Origin: Saccharicrinis sp963663905 | GTDB taxonomy: Bacteria > Bacteroidota > Bacteroidia > Bacteroidales > Marinilabiliaceae | Assembly (NCBI GenBank): GCA_963663905.2 | Contig: OY760657.1 | Coordinates: 2,542,001-2,606,000, forward strand | DNA length: 64,000 nucleotides | Direction: 5' to 3' | Part shown: positions 1-9,113 of the stretch, piece by piece | Layout of the letters: every line of letters starts with the position of its first letter | How positions within the stretch are numbered: the first letter of the stretch is position 1 | The notes under the pieces: generated by a model | Database searches by the model: none | What the model saw: only the letters and a program-made list of their open reading frames with translations | What the model was told of the DNA's origin: nothing | Program-made: the position numbers and the translations under genes

Positions 1-213
1 CAATTAATCTACTATTGAACTACTCTATAAACGTGTAATGCCTCTGGCATCATTTTAATAAACAGCAATTGTATTACATTTTCTTTTCAAATTAATCTAA
101 TAAACAAAACACAACCGTCTCACCTTCCTACCATATAACCTTACAACCTTTTAACCATATCTCCTTTTCACTACGTTCTAAACACTTAGCACCAGGCTCT
201 GCGCTCTAAGCTC

Positions 214-1419
214 TTATTCCCTAGTATATTTATCCATAACAACTGCACAAGTTGCATCTCCAGTAATATTAAGAGCGGTTCGTAGCATATCAAAAATTCG
301 ATCAAGTGCATATAACAACGGTAATCCCACAATAGGAATATCTGCAGAAATAAGAACAGCAACAACCAATAACGATGGTCCTGGAACACCAGCTTGTCCA
401 ATACTTCCTATTGTTGCAGTAAGAATAATTGCAATATATTGTCCCATATTTAAATCAATATGAAAAAGCTGGGCAAAGAAAACTGCTACCAAGGCATAGT
501 AAATGGCATTTCCGTCCATGTTTATGGTAGCTCCCAAAGGAAGAATAAATGATCCGGCTTCTTTAGATACACCCAATTCCTGTTCGCAAACTTCCATAGT
601 AACCGGTAGTGTAGCCATACTCGAAGAGGTAGATAGGGCCATAATCTGAGCTTTACTAATTTTACTCAGGAATTCCTTAACAGACATCTTTGAAAATCCT
701 TTTATCAAAGCAGGATAAAAGACATACATATGCAACAAAATACCTCCCAGGTAAACCAAAAATAATTTCAACACAAGATATAGTACATCAAAACCAAATG
801 TTCCGATACTGTTTGCCATCAATCCAAATACACCAACAGGAGCAGTATACATCACAACTTTAATAACCCAGATAAGAGCATCCAGAATAATATCGCAGCC
901 TTTTACTATTTTTTCTCGTTTTACCTTAGGCAAGGTACTGGCTCCAATTCCTAATAACAAACAAAAGAATATGATCTGTATAATTTCTCCAGAAACTAGT
1001 GCTTGTATAGGATTTTCGGGAATAAATCCCATTAATGTATCCCAAAATCCGGGCTGAGCAACTTTGTCTGAAGTTTCCTCATTAAACAAATAGCGAACAG
1101 ATTCTATATCGAGTCCTGTACCGGGTTTGAATATTTCACCTAACATCAATCCCAGAACCACTGCAATGGCGGTTGTTAACATATACCATACAAAAGTACC
1201 AATACCCAGTTTTCCTGCCGATTTAGTGGCCCCTAATGACGCAGCTCCGGAAACAATAGATATAGCAACAAGTGGAATAACCACCATCTTAATAAGCTTA
1301 ATAAAAACATCACCTAAAGGAGCAAACATTGAAGCTCGTTCTCCCATGGCAATGCCTACAATCGTGCCTATTACCATGGCAACCAATATCTGAAAACCCA
1401 GATTTTTAATTAATTTCAT
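214..1419 (-). CDS. Dicarboxylate/amino acid:cation symporter (DAACS family)
   Basis: This inner-membrane secondary transporter probably takes up glutamate, aspartate or C4-dicarboxylates with Na+ or H+. The 401-residue protein is hydrophobic throughout and has the usual family length. The family landmarks are in order: serine-rich re-entrant loop TSSSMATLP at 264-272, NMDG at 300-303, the second hairpin GQAGVPG at 341-347, and NITGDATCA at 384-392, whose Asn and Asp line the substrate and cation sites. The start ATG gives a normal charged N-terminus before the first membrane span. It stands alone; the next gene upstream is separated by a terminator. Substrate choice cannot be read from sequence alone. 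Confidence 0.93.
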   Translation of the reverse strand: MKLIKNLGFQILVAMVIGTIVGIAMGERASMFAPLGDVFIKLIKMVVIPLVAISIVSGAASLGATKSAGKLGIGTFVWYMLTTAIAVVLGLMLGEIFKPGTGLDIESVRYLFNEETSDKVAQPGFWDTLMGFIPENPIQALVSGEIIQIIFFCLLLGIGASTLPKVKREKIVKGCDIILDALIWVIKVVMYTAPVGVFGLMANSIGTFGFDVLYLVLKLFLVYLGGILLHMYVFYPALIKGFSKMSVKEFLSKISKAQIMALSTSSSMATLPVTMEVCEQELGVSKEAGSFILPLGATINMDGNAIYYALVAVFFAQLFHIDLNMGQYIAIILTATIGSIGQAGVPGPSLLVVAVLISADIPIVGLPLLYALDRIFDMLRTALNITGDATCAVVMDKYTRE

Positions 1420-1530
1420 TTATGTAAAATTTGATATAGTAAAACAAATATAACCGTATTAAAAAATATAGTAAAGTATATCATATACTTAGCCCATAAT
1501 AATATACTATCTCAACCTACCAAAAAAAAC

Positions 1531-1558
1531 AGGCGACCTAAAACTCATTAGATCGCCT
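1531..1558 (-). terminator. Intrinsic terminator of the S1-domain gene
   Basis: AGGCGA (1531-1536) pairs with TCGCCT (1553-1558). Read on the minus strand the hairpin is followed by a run of T. It lies about 45 bases past the stop of the CvfB-like gene. Confidence 0.75.
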
Positions 1559-1602
1559 TTTATTTTTTATAATATCTTAATAATATTAGATATCAATATT
1601 TT

Positions 1603-2439
1603 TTACTTTTTAATATATCTTATTCCATCCGGATCAATAGATATGATTCTTTGCTTATATAATGAACCAATTGCTTTTTTGAAATTCTTTTTACTGATTC
1701 CAAACATTGCTGAAATTTCTTCTGCAGGACTTTTATCAGTTATCTTTAAGAAGTTTTGATTTTTCTTTAAAGTGTTCAAAATAGAAAGTGCTATACCATC
1801 AACTTTTTCATAACCTGGTTTTTCTAAAGTCAAATCAATTTTTTCATCTTCACGAACCTTTTTTATATAACCTTTTAACTTATCGCCTTTTCTAACCTTT
1901 TTAAATACTTCATTTGCATAAAGCATTCCTGAGTGCGTATTATTAATAATGGCTTTATACCCTAAATCACTCTGATTGTATATTAAAAGATCAACCTCTT
2001 GTCCCTCTTCATATTCAGGAGGAAGGTTATCCAGGTACTTTTCTACCTTAGAAGAACCAGCTATACGTTTACTTTCATCATCCAGGTAAACATATATAAC
2101 ATAGCTCCTACCTTTTTCAATATCAACTTTTTGTTCACGGAAAGGAACTAATAAATCTTTTGGCAGCCCCCAATCCATAAAAGCACCAACTTTGCCAACC
2201 TCAACAGCATTTAAATAGGCAAATTCGCCAACTGTAGCGTCAGGCATTTCTGTTGTTGCAATTAACCTGTCTTCTGAGTCTAAATAGATAAATACTTCTA
2301 ATTCATCGTCCACAGAACAATTTATTGGTACATATCTGCGCGGAAGCAATATTTCTCCTAACTCACCCCCATCCAGATACAATCCAAAATCTAAATCTTT
2401 TACAACTTTTAAAACGTTGTATTTACCTATTTCAACCAT
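1603..2439 (-). CDS. CvfB-like S1-domain RNA-binding protein
   Basis: The 278-residue protein matches the CvfB/YitL family: several S1-like OB folds followed by a C-terminal winged helix. Visible pieces are an S1-type segment near 55-95 (GEFAYLNAVEVGKVGAFMDW), a later S1 segment near 165-205 (GYKAIINNTHSGMLYANEVF), and the C-terminal helix-turn-helix around 235-275. In firmicutes CvfB affects expression of virulence genes and binds RNA; the role in Bacteroidota is not established and probably concerns RNA or translation. It is a single-gene unit with a TAnnTTTG box just upstream and a strong hairpin downstream. Confidence 0.85.
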   Translation of the reverse strand: MVEIGKYNVLKVVKDLDFGLYLDGGELGEILLPRRYVPINCSVDDELEVFIYLDSEDRLIATTEMPDATVGEFAYLNAVEVGKVGAFMDWGLPKDLLVPFREQKVDIEKGRSYVIYVYLDDESKRIAGSSKVEKYLDNLPPEYEEGQEVDLLIYNQSDLGYKAIINNTHSGMLYANEVFKKVRKGDKLKGYIKKVREDEKIDLTLEKPGYEKVDGIALSILNTLKKNQNFLKITDKSPAEEISAMFGISKKNFKKAIGSLYKQRIISIDPDGIRYIKK

Positions 2440-2458
2440 AGCTTTTTACTTTTCGCTG

Positions 2459-2466
2459 CAAAGATA
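2459..2466 (-). promoter_or_regulatory. Candidate -7 box (TATCTTTG) of the CvfB-like gene
   Basis: On the minus strand this reads TATCTTTG, matching the Bacteroidota TAnnTTTG element, about 20 bases before the start codon. No clear TTTG element is found at the expected distance upstream. Confidence 0.4.
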
Positions 2467-2520
2467 ATTATTTAAGTCAATGTAGAGAATTATTAATTAT
2501 TACTGTAGAGAAAGTCTCAT

Positions 2521-3183
2521 TTAAAGCGTAAACATTTCCAACCAAAGTTTCTCAAATTCTGTCTTAAACTGCTCTACAATGGAATGATTGGTTGTAATTA
2601 AAAGGTTTTCCTGATTATGTTTCTGAGCTGTGTAAGTCCAGTTAAAGCTTCCGGTAAACACAATACGATCATCAATAATTCCAAACTTATTGTGCATATG
2701 ATATTGAGAATGGTCAATTTTAATATCGATGCCTTTATTTCTCATACTTTGTATTTCCGATCCTCTGTCGAAAATCTTCATATCATCGGTGATTATCTTC
2801 ACATCCAAACCTCGATAGTGACAATCCATGACAGCTTTAGCTAATCGATGATCGGTAATTGAAAATACACAAAGCTCAACTTTTTCTTTTGCTTGATGTA
2901 ATAGATCATATAGCGCATTACCGATATCAACACCCGGACTAAAAAGTACATTATGAATCCTGAAAGCATGTTTATCAATTAGGTCAAAGCAGTTCTGCAA
3001 CCATGATACAGCTTCCTCATTGGTTTCGAAACGAAGAGAATCTTTTAGCAAGCTTTCGCGCAACTGCTTTCTATCGTAATGATTCAATTCTGTAATACGC
3101 TGTATTACATCTGAATTCTCAATAGTTTCAATCTTTTGTTTAGTTATTCCTCTAAAATAATTTATTACCTCCTGCATGTACAA
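2521..3183 (-). CDS. PLD-like domain protein with a single HKD motif (putative nuclease)
   Basis: The 220-residue protein carries one HxKx4D motif (H164, K166, D171) followed by GSFNWT at 178-183, the signature of small phospholipase D-type enzymes such as Nuc and mitochondrial PLD6, which work as dimers to complete the active site. The first 80 residues are helical and lack an obvious signal peptide, so a cytoplasmic location is likely. Family members cleave nucleic acid or phospholipid phosphodiesters; with one HKD and no membrane segment a nuclease is the better guess. No toxin, immunity or defence partner is adjacent. An internal ATG (third codon) is an alternative start. Confidence 0.8.
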   Translation of the reverse strand: MYMQEVINYFRGITKQKIETIENSDVIQRITELNHYDRKQLRESLLKDSLRFETNEEAVSWLQNCFDLIDKHAFRIHNVLFSPGVDIGNALYDLLHQAKEKVELCVFSITDHRLAKAVMDCHYRGLDVKIITDDMKIFDRGSEIQSMRNKGIDIKIDHSQYHMHNKFGIIDDRIVFTGSFNWTYTAQKHNQENLLITTNHSIVEQFKTEFEKLWLEMFTL

Positions 3184-3292
3184 AAAAGACTTAATAAAAT
3201 AGGTTAGTTATTGTTGTAGTCACTCCAAGACAAGCACAATCAATTGTTATCTCTTAAAAAACTTTCCACTTTATAACCTTGCTAACTAAATA

Positions 3293-4141
3293 TTAGTCAA
3301 CTACTGATTTACAAATATGAGTTGGTTTAATACCCATTTCTTTAATTAAATATTCAGCTTGTGTTTCAAGGGTGCTACCAGAAAGAACCAAAGCTGTATC
3401 AATACCAAAATTATTACCTCCTATAATATCTGTATCCAAAGTATCTCCTACCATTAGCACATCTCTCTTCGAAACTTTTCTTTTGGTATTTGCAATGTTA
3501 AAACCATATTCAAAAATACTCTCATCCGGTTTTCCAAAATGAAAGAATTTACGATTGCTCACTGCCTCCAGCATATTTGCAATACTTCCAATTGCAAAAG
3601 CAACCTCACCATCACTTACTGGATAAATTTTATCCGGATTTGCAACCACTACAGGAGCATCTGTTCCTCTCACAACGTTTAGTGTTTTATTAATTCCGGG
3701 ATGAAACTCATATCCTCCATCATCAAACAACATTACTGCTTTGATTTCTGAATAATCACTTTCTTCAACATTTTCCATTCTAATAGGAACTAAATCTGCA
3801 CATCTGATAAAGTATTCTGATGTTTCTCTACCCAGATAGGCCACCAATGAACCAGGATAAACATTTTCCTTCAGAAATTCTACACTCATCATGGCTGATG
3901 AAATCATATTTTCCTCTCTGACAACATCAATTCCTGCTTCCTGATATACTTTTGCCAGTAATCCCGGAGATCTGGATGCATCATTTGTTATGATATAAAA
4001 ATCAATATTTTCTTCAACTAAAAAAGAGAGCATTTCTTCTACTCCCTTTATCATACCATGATGTTTTTTTAAAACTCCATAAGCATCAAAAAACACCACT
4101 TTATACTGTTTTACCAGCTCCTTAAATTTTTTTATCTCCAT
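3293..4141 (-). CDS. HAD-superfamily hydrolase, class IIA (NagD-like)
   Basis: The 282-residue protein has the HAD phosphatase motifs: motif I FFDAYGVL with nucleophile D19, motif II ITNDAS near 52-57, a large C2-type cap in the middle, and the C-terminal motif IV MVGDTLDTDIIGG. Layout and length fit the NagD/pyridoxal-phosphatase group that dephosphorylates small metabolites. Glycine follows tyrosine in motif I (DAYG), as in the TIGR01459-like branch. It lies 6 bases downstream of the META-domain lipoprotein stop-to-start junction and in the same direction, so the two may be cotranscribed. Substrate unknown. Confidence 0.85.
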   Translation of the reverse strand: MEIKKFKELVKQYKVVFFDAYGVLKKHHGMIKGVEEMLSFLVEENIDFYIITNDASRSPGLLAKVYQEAGIDVVREENMISSAMMSVEFLKENVYPGSLVAYLGRETSEYFIRCADLVPIRMENVEESDYSEIKAVMLFDDGGYEFHPGINKTLNVVRGTDAPVVVANPDKIYPVSDGEVAFAIGSIANMLEAVSNRKFFHFGKPDESIFEYGFNIANTKRKVSKRDVLMVGDTLDTDIIGGNNFGIDTALVLSGSTLETQAEYLIKEMGIKPTHICKSVVD

Positions 4142-4147
4142 CTTATT

Positions 4148-4948
4148 CTAATCCCTCTTTTTAAAAATCAATTTACTTTGGTCGTTCCAAAGTGTCAGAA
4201 TTCCGTTATCTACTTTATATAAAAAACTTTTGTTACTAAGTGCTTGTGCAAAATCATATTCAATATCTGAATTTAAGCATGCTTTTTTAGTACTCATCAA
4301 AGGTCCTGTTACAATCTTTCCAAGTCCAAAATAACATTGACCGCCAAAATTATTACATCCTAAAAAACCACTCATTCTATTATTATCCAGATGTATCTCT
4401 AGATATGGTTCTTTTATTATTTGATATTCGGAAACTGATTTACCATTTATTTCTACTAACCCCCAGATGTCATGCAAAACCAAATTGCCAAAATACTCTC
4501 CTTGACCTTGATAAGTCTGCCAATCAGTATCTTTACTCTTTTTGACTTCAACCTGAACCTGGTAAGGTTTATTATTTTCATCGTAAACAAAAGGATTATC
4601 ATTAGGTTTAATATGAATTTTAAGATTCACATTACCATTTTTTATCTCGTACGTGATTTCAGGCATGTCTTCATCCTGTCTTAACTTACGAATAGAAATA
4701 ACAATATCCTTATCTAGTCCTTCCGATTTAAAATATACATTCTGTTCAAAATCTATTGCGATAGACCAGAAAGGCTCTTTTCCTGAAGCAAAAAAATCAA
4801 TCCCTCTCATTCGCATTTCGTATCCTTTAGCACTAATTAATTTCTCAGCAGTCAATGCGCTCTTGTCAATATGGGTATTTTTTATCTCTTGTGTTCTGCA
4901 TGAGAAAAAGGTAAGAGAAGCAGTAAATAGCAACAGGAAATATCTCAT
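4148..4948 (-). CDS. META-domain lipoprotein (COG3650 + HslJ-like)
   Basis: From the ATG at 4948 the protein begins MRYFLLLFTASLTFFSC, a clean lipoprotein signal with lipobox Cys17; an open frame extends further upstream to 5032 but would bury this signal, so the shorter start is chosen. After the signal come two modules: a COG3650-like region (ASGKEPFWSIAID) and a META/HslJ domain with DIWGLVEINGK and GFLGCNNFGGQCYFG. The META domain of E. coli HslJ is linked to novobiocin and heat response; function here is unknown. It is probably anchored on the inner leaflet of the outer membrane. It sits directly before the HAD phosphatase gene. Confidence 0.82.
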   Translation of the reverse strand: MRYFLLLFTASLTFFSCRTQEIKNTHIDKSALTAEKLISAKGYEMRMRGIDFFASGKEPFWSIAIDFEQNVYFKSEGLDKDIVISIRKLRQDEDMPEITYEIKNGNVNLKIHIKPNDNPFVYDENNKPYQVQVEVKKSKDTDWQTYQGQGEYFGNLVLHDIWGLVEINGKSVSEYQIIKEPYLEIHLDNNRMSGFLGCNNFGGQCYFGLGKIVTGPLMSTKKACLNSDIEYDFAQALSNKSFLYKVDNGILTLWNDQSKLIFKKRD

Positions 4949-5158
4949 ATTAATATATTTAAAATCCATTCTTTGATTACAAGAAATCATACACCACAAA
5001 TATAAACTCTTTTTAAGAGTACACCTAAACAATTAACTGTATTACATCAATGTATTTCATAGTTGCTTAATGTACTCACATTAAGTTTAGCACTTGCATT
5101 CTTACCTATATTTCAATAACTTATACATACACTTCTTTACTTAATAAAATAAACAGCT

Positions 5159-6328
5159 ATGAAATCCTTCAATCGACGAAAGTTTTTGCAAAAATCAACA
5201 GTTGGAGCAATAGGTTTAACATTAGCCTCAAACTTATCTGCAAATGAGATTAATTCATTAAGTTACAATTCTAGAAACACAGGTATAATCACAAGGAAAC
5301 TAGGCAATACAGGAATTGAAGTTCCTGTTTTAAGTATAGGTTGCGGTGGACTGGATAGTCCATCTGTAATTAAAGCTGCACTAAAAGTAGGTATTAAGTT
5401 TTTTGATACAGCTTACAGATATCAAAAGGGCAACAGTGAAAAAATTTTAGGGGAAACACTTAAAGATTATGATCGGGATTCATTTTACATTGCTACTAAA
5501 ATAAGTCCTCAGAGTTCAGAAGAGGAATTCTTAAATATGCTTGATGAAAGCTTACAAAGACTACAAATGAAGTATGTTGATATATTATATCTTCATTCTG
5601 TGAAAGATAAAGAAACAGCACTTGACGAAACAATGCTAAATGCATTAAAAAAAGCTAAATTGCTCGGAAAAACAAAACACATAGGACTCTCAACACATAA
5701 AAACGAACCAGAAGTCATTCAAGCTGCAATTGACAGTAACACATATGAGGTTATATTAACGGCTATAAATTTTAAACAAGAACACAATGCTGAAATTAAG
5801 GCTAAACTAGCATTGGCTACTCAGAAAGGAATTGGAATTGTTGGAATGAAAGTAATGGCAGGTGGCTATCTTGATAATAATAAAACAAAACCAGTCAACC
5901 ATCTCGCTGCCCTAAAGTGGGTTGTAGCAGATGAAAATATTCACACCACGATTCCGAGCATGGTAAATCTGGAACAACTTACAGCAAATTTACCTTTACT
6001 ATCCGACATTTCATTATCTCGAAAAGAGAAAAAAGATCTTGCATTAGCAGAAAAAGAAGAAGGATTATATTGTAATGCATGCGGACAATGTGTCGCATCG
6101 TGCAAAAAGAATCTTCCGATACCAGAATTAATGCGCGCTTATATGTATTCATACGGATATCAAAGTGCACTGCAAGCTAAAGAATTATTAACTGATATAA
6201 ATGTAGGTTCAAGTCCTTGTTCTGATTGTAATTACTGTACAACATCGTGTGTAAAAGGATTTCGCATCTCAGACAAGATACAAGACATCTGTCAACTAGT
6301 GAATATTCCAGACCAATTTCTTGTATAA
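5159..6328 (+). CDS. Tat-exported aldo/keto reductase with C-terminal 4Fe-4S cysteines
   Basis: The N-terminus has a twin-arginine signal (RRKFLQKS at residues 6-13, then a hydrophobic stretch), implying folding with cofactor before export. The core is an aldo/keto reductase barrel: FFDTAYRYQ with the catalytic Asp and Tyr, ATKIS with the Lys, and YLHSVKD with the His. The C-terminus adds two four-Cys clusters, CNACGQCVASC and CSDCNYCTTSC, typical of 4Fe-4S ligation. Such proteins are common in Bacteroidota with no defined substrate. The following DUF6599 gene is 34 bases away in the same direction, and it may be part of the same unit. Confidence 0.88.
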   Translation: MKSFNRRKFLQKSTVGAIGLTLASNLSANEINSLSYNSRNTGIITRKLGNTGIEVPVLSIGCGGLDSPSVIKAALKVGIKFFDTAYRYQKGNSEKILGETLKDYDRDSFYIATKISPQSSEEEFLNMLDESLQRLQMKYVDILYLHSVKDKETALDETMLNALKKAKLLGKTKHIGLSTHKNEPEVIQAAIDSNTYEVILTAINFKQEHNAEIKAKLALATQKGIGIVGMKVMAGGYLDNNKTKPVNHLAALKWVVADENIHTTIPSMVNLEQLTANLPLLSDISLSRKEKKDLALAEKEEGLYCNACGQCVASCKKNLPIPELMRAYMYSYGYQSALQAKELLTDINVGSSPCSDCNYCTTSCVKGFRISDKIQDICQLVNIPDQFLV

Positions 6329-6362
6329 CAACCTCATCTAAAAAGCCCTTAATCGATACATA

Positions 6363-7205
6363 ATGAAACTATTAAAATACATTTTTACATTAATAATTAT
6401 TGGAATTACCATAAAAATCAATGCTCAAATAAACTTTCCTTTAATAGAGGGATGGAATAAATCAGATGAAACACAAACTTATACTGATGAGAATCTTTGG
6501 GAATATATAAACGGAGCAGCAACTTATTATTTAAAGTATCATTTCGAAAAATTAGAAATTGCGGAATACTCTGTTAGTCCTCAGGAATATATATACCTTG
6601 AAATATATCAACATAAATCACCTATAGATGCATTTGGAATATATGCTTTTGAACGGCCTGATAAAACAAATTTTATAAATATTGGAACCGAAGGCTATAT
6701 TGAGGAATCTAATCTCAATTTCTATGGAGATCTGTTTTATGTAAAAATTATTGCTTCAAAGAACACTAAAGAATCATTAGATGCAATGAAAAAGCTGGCA
6801 GCACTAATTAGTCAGGAAATAATTCATATAAATGAATTGCCTTCTATATTAAAAAAATTCCCAAAAGAAGGTATGATACAGCACACTGAAAAATACTATC
6901 CTGAGAATTATTTAGGACATGAGTTTCTTCATTCTGCTATTGAGGTAAGCTACAAAACAGAAAGTAATTTCATACGATTATTCATTATTGAGGGTAATGA
7001 TAAAAACGAGATTAAGGAAATAGCAAAATCTTATTTCAGCAATACTAAATTAAATAAGAATCCTAAAGAAAATACTATCTATAAATTGGATGACTTATTC
7101 AACGGTACTATCTACATTTTATTAAACGACAAATATTTATTTGGAACAGTTGATATCTCAGATAATGAAATAGCTAAAAAATACCTGATGCAATTATCAA
7201 AATAA
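6363..7205 (+). CDS. DUF6599-type secreted protein
   Basis: The 280-residue protein begins with a signal peptide (cleavage likely after INA, about residue 21). The mature part contains WEYINGAATYYLKYHFEKL and a long alpha/beta region rich in Tyr and Ile, which resembles DUF6599 proteins that in other bacteria sit with Fe-S or tungsten-type redox modules. No catalytic motif is visible. It follows the Tat aldo/keto reductase closely and precedes the SDR gene, so it may serve the same envelope redox process, but this is inference from position only. Confidence 0.65.
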   Translation: MKLLKYIFTLIIIGITIKINAQINFPLIEGWNKSDETQTYTDENLWEYINGAATYYLKYHFEKLEIAEYSVSPQEYIYLEIYQHKSPIDAFGIYAFERPDKTNFINIGTEGYIEESNLNFYGDLFYVKIIASKNTKESLDAMKKLAALISQEIIHINELPSILKKFPKEGMIQHTEKYYPENYLGHEFLHSAIEVSYKTESNFIRLFIIEGNDKNEIKEIAKSYFSNTKLNKNPKENTIYKLDDLFNGTIYILLNDKYLFGTVDISDNEIAKKYLMQLSK

Positions 7206-7254
7206 TGAGGTGTTATTAACTTATTTAATATTTTTGGGCCAAATAAATTTAATT

Positions 7255-8064
7255 ATGCAGAATAAAGTAGTCGTTATTACAGGTGCATCCTCAGGTATTG
7301 GTTTAGCTTTGGCAAGAGAATTTGCCCTAAGAGGTTCTAAACTGGTTCTGGCAGCCCGATCCATTGATAAATTAAAAGAACTCGAAACAGAATTCAACAA
7401 CAAAGGAGTTGAAGCAATAAGTGTTGCAACAGATGTTAGCAAAGAAGAAGATTGTAAAAACCTGATTGCACAGACTGTACAAAAATTTAACAAAATTGAC
7501 ATCCTTATTAACAATGCAGGTATTTCAATGCGTGCTCTCTTTAAAGATGTTGATTTAAGTGTATTAAAACAATTAATGGATGTAAATTTCTGGGGTACTG
7601 TTTATTGCACCAAATACGCCCTACCTTATTTACTTGAAACAAAAGGTTCGGTAACAGGTATTTCTTCAATTGCTGGATTTATTGGACTTCCTGCTCGTAC
7701 CGGTTATTCCGCCAGTAAATATGCCATGCATGGATTTTTAGAAACATTACGCGTAGAAAATCTTAAAACAGGATTGCATGTGTTAATAGCAGCCCCTGGA
7801 TTTACAGCTTCTAACATCAGAAAAACTGCTCTTTCTAATGATGGTAGTGCTCAAGGTGAAACACCGAGAAATGAAGACAAGATGATGAGTGCAGAAGAAG
7901 TTGCAAACAGAGTTGCCAATGCTATTGAAAAACGTAAATCAACTCTTATTCTAACTTTTGTTGAAGGAAAACTTACAGTTTGGCTAAAAAAATGGATGCC
8001 AAGGTTATTGGAAAAATTAACCTACAACCATATGGCCAAAGAACCAGACTCACCATTAAAATAA
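7255..8064 (+). CDS. Short-chain dehydrogenase/reductase
   Basis: From the ATG at 7255 the 269-residue protein opens with a Rossmann fold (KVVVITGASSGIG), has NNAG near 83-86, a catalytic Ser in GISSIAG and the YSASK catalytic motif. A GTG 45 bases upstream would only add a hydrophobic run before the nucleotide-binding strand, so the ATG is preferred. Length and motifs fit classical NAD(P)-dependent SDRs acting on alcohols, ketones or acyl chains; the C-terminal stretch (GKLTVWLKKWMPRLLEKL) looks membrane-associating, as in DHRS7-like members. A strong terminator follows immediately. Confidence 0.88.
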   Translation: MQNKVVVITGASSGIGLALAREFALRGSKLVLAARSIDKLKELETEFNNKGVEAISVATDVSKEEDCKNLIAQTVQKFNKIDILINNAGISMRALFKDVDLSVLKQLMDVNFWGTVYCTKYALPYLLETKGSVTGISSIAGFIGLPARTGYSASKYAMHGFLETLRVENLKTGLHVLIAAPGFTASNIRKTALSNDGSAQGETPRNEDKMMSAEEVANRVANAIEKRKSTLILTFVEGKLTVWLKKWMPRLLEKLTYNHMAKEPDSPLK

Positions 8065-8074
8065 TATTGATATT

Positions 8075-8105
8075 GGCTGAAGAAGATCAACTTCAGCCTT
8101 TTTTT
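8075..8105. terminator. Intrinsic terminator after the SDR gene
   Basis: GGCTGAAG (8075-8082) pairs perfectly with CTTCAGCC (8091-8098), followed by seven T on the plus strand. The T run overlaps the stop codon of the convergent LysE gene. Confidence 0.88.
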
Positions 8106-8742
8106 AATCCATTGGATTATCAATTAAAAAGAACACAAAGGCAATTACTACCAAAACAACGATTGTAGCCCCTGCAATCTTATTTAACCACCACAATCTT
8201 CTTAAATTAATCTTTGATCTAAATAGATTAACAACTGATGTTAAAATAAACCACCATAATGAGGCTCCCGACATTACCCCTGTAATCAATAACATGTGAT
8301 TAAAATAGTTATCTCCTTTTTTAACTACTCCAAATCCGGCAAAGAATGCCAGAAATAAAAATATAGCTAAAGGATTTGATATGGTGATCAGAAAAGTTGA
8401 TACAAAGTCCTGAAATAGATTCCCCTTACCTTTTTTTTGCTTACGTAACTGTTTTGCCGGATTACTATAAAATATTCTAACACCCAGAAATATTAAAACT
8501 GCAGCTCCAAATATTTGAATGTATAATAATTGCTGCTCAATAAAGCTCACAATAAAAGATAAACTAAATCCTGCAATAACAGCATAAATGGTATCACTAA
8601 AAGCAGCACCTAATCCAGAGAAAAAACCAGCTAATCTTCCTTTATTAAGTGTTCGCTGAATACATAAAACACCAATAGGTCCTAAAGGAACTGAAGCTGA
8701 AAATCCTATTATTATGCCGTCTATAATATATTTTAATATCAT
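8104..8742 (-). CDS. LysE-family translocator
   Basis: This 212-residue membrane protein has about six hydrophobic spans and the LysE/RhtB opening pattern GFSASVPLGPIGVLCIQRTL near residues 13-32, with the conserved PxGP-type turn. Family members export amino acids or related small metabolites from the cytoplasm. The C-terminus ends in a further membrane span and a short polar tail. It is convergent with the SDR gene and divergent from the phosphate transporter, so it is a single-gene unit. The exported substrate is unknown. Confidence 0.88.
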   Translation of the reverse strand: MILKYIIDGIIIGFSASVPLGPIGVLCIQRTLNKGRLAGFFSGLGAAFSDTIYAVIAGFSLSFIVSFIEQQLLYIQIFGAAVLIFLGVRIFYSNPAKQLRKQKKGKGNLFQDFVSTFLITISNPLAIFLFLAFFAGFGVVKKGDNYFNHMLLITGVMSGASLWWFILTSVVNLFRSKINLRRLWWLNKIAGATIVVLVVIAFVFFLIDNPMD

Positions 8743-9113
8743 ATTATCTTTAAGTCAATGCAGAACTTTGCTCTATACTATATAAAACAAGTTACGAATA
8801 TTACTGTTTAAAAGCATCGCAAAAATAATCGAATCTTAAAAACTTAAAAATATTAATTATATTATTATCAACTTTTAACAACTCGAATGTCTAATATTCA
8901 ATATAACTTCATCATACTTACCACTTAAGTAGCTAATTGAAACGATTATAAATAAGTTAAACAAATTAAACTTTTATTTAATTATTTGTTATTTTACACA
9001 CCACATTCAATCTTGTTAACATTCAGTTAACATTAATTTAATTTTATAAAAACATTATTAGTCTTTGGTCTATATATGTTTGCAACGATTTTATTATACA
9101 AACAATTTTATAA
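8743..9113. other. Divergent intergenic region, LysE / phosphate transporter
   Basis: This 371-base AT-rich stretch separates two divergent genes and must hold both promoters. Apart from a TATGTTTG box near the phosphate transporter I see no repeat, hairpin or reading frame of note. Confidence 0.6.
9075..9082 (+). promoter_or_regulatory. Candidate -7 box (TATGTTTG) of the phosphate transporter
   Basis: TATGTTTG matches the Bacteroidota TAnnTTTG element and lies 31 bases before the ATG. A TTTG occurs nearby but at the wrong spacing for the -33 element. Confidence 0.45.

Noticed and set aside
1127..1393. Plus-strand frame antisense to the symporter
   Set aside because: A shadow of the real symporter gene with no domain or ribosome site.
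7210..7254. Longer SDR start at a GTG
   Set aside because: It adds 15 hydrophobic residues before the Rossmann strand; the ATG at 7255 places TGASSGIG at the usual distance.
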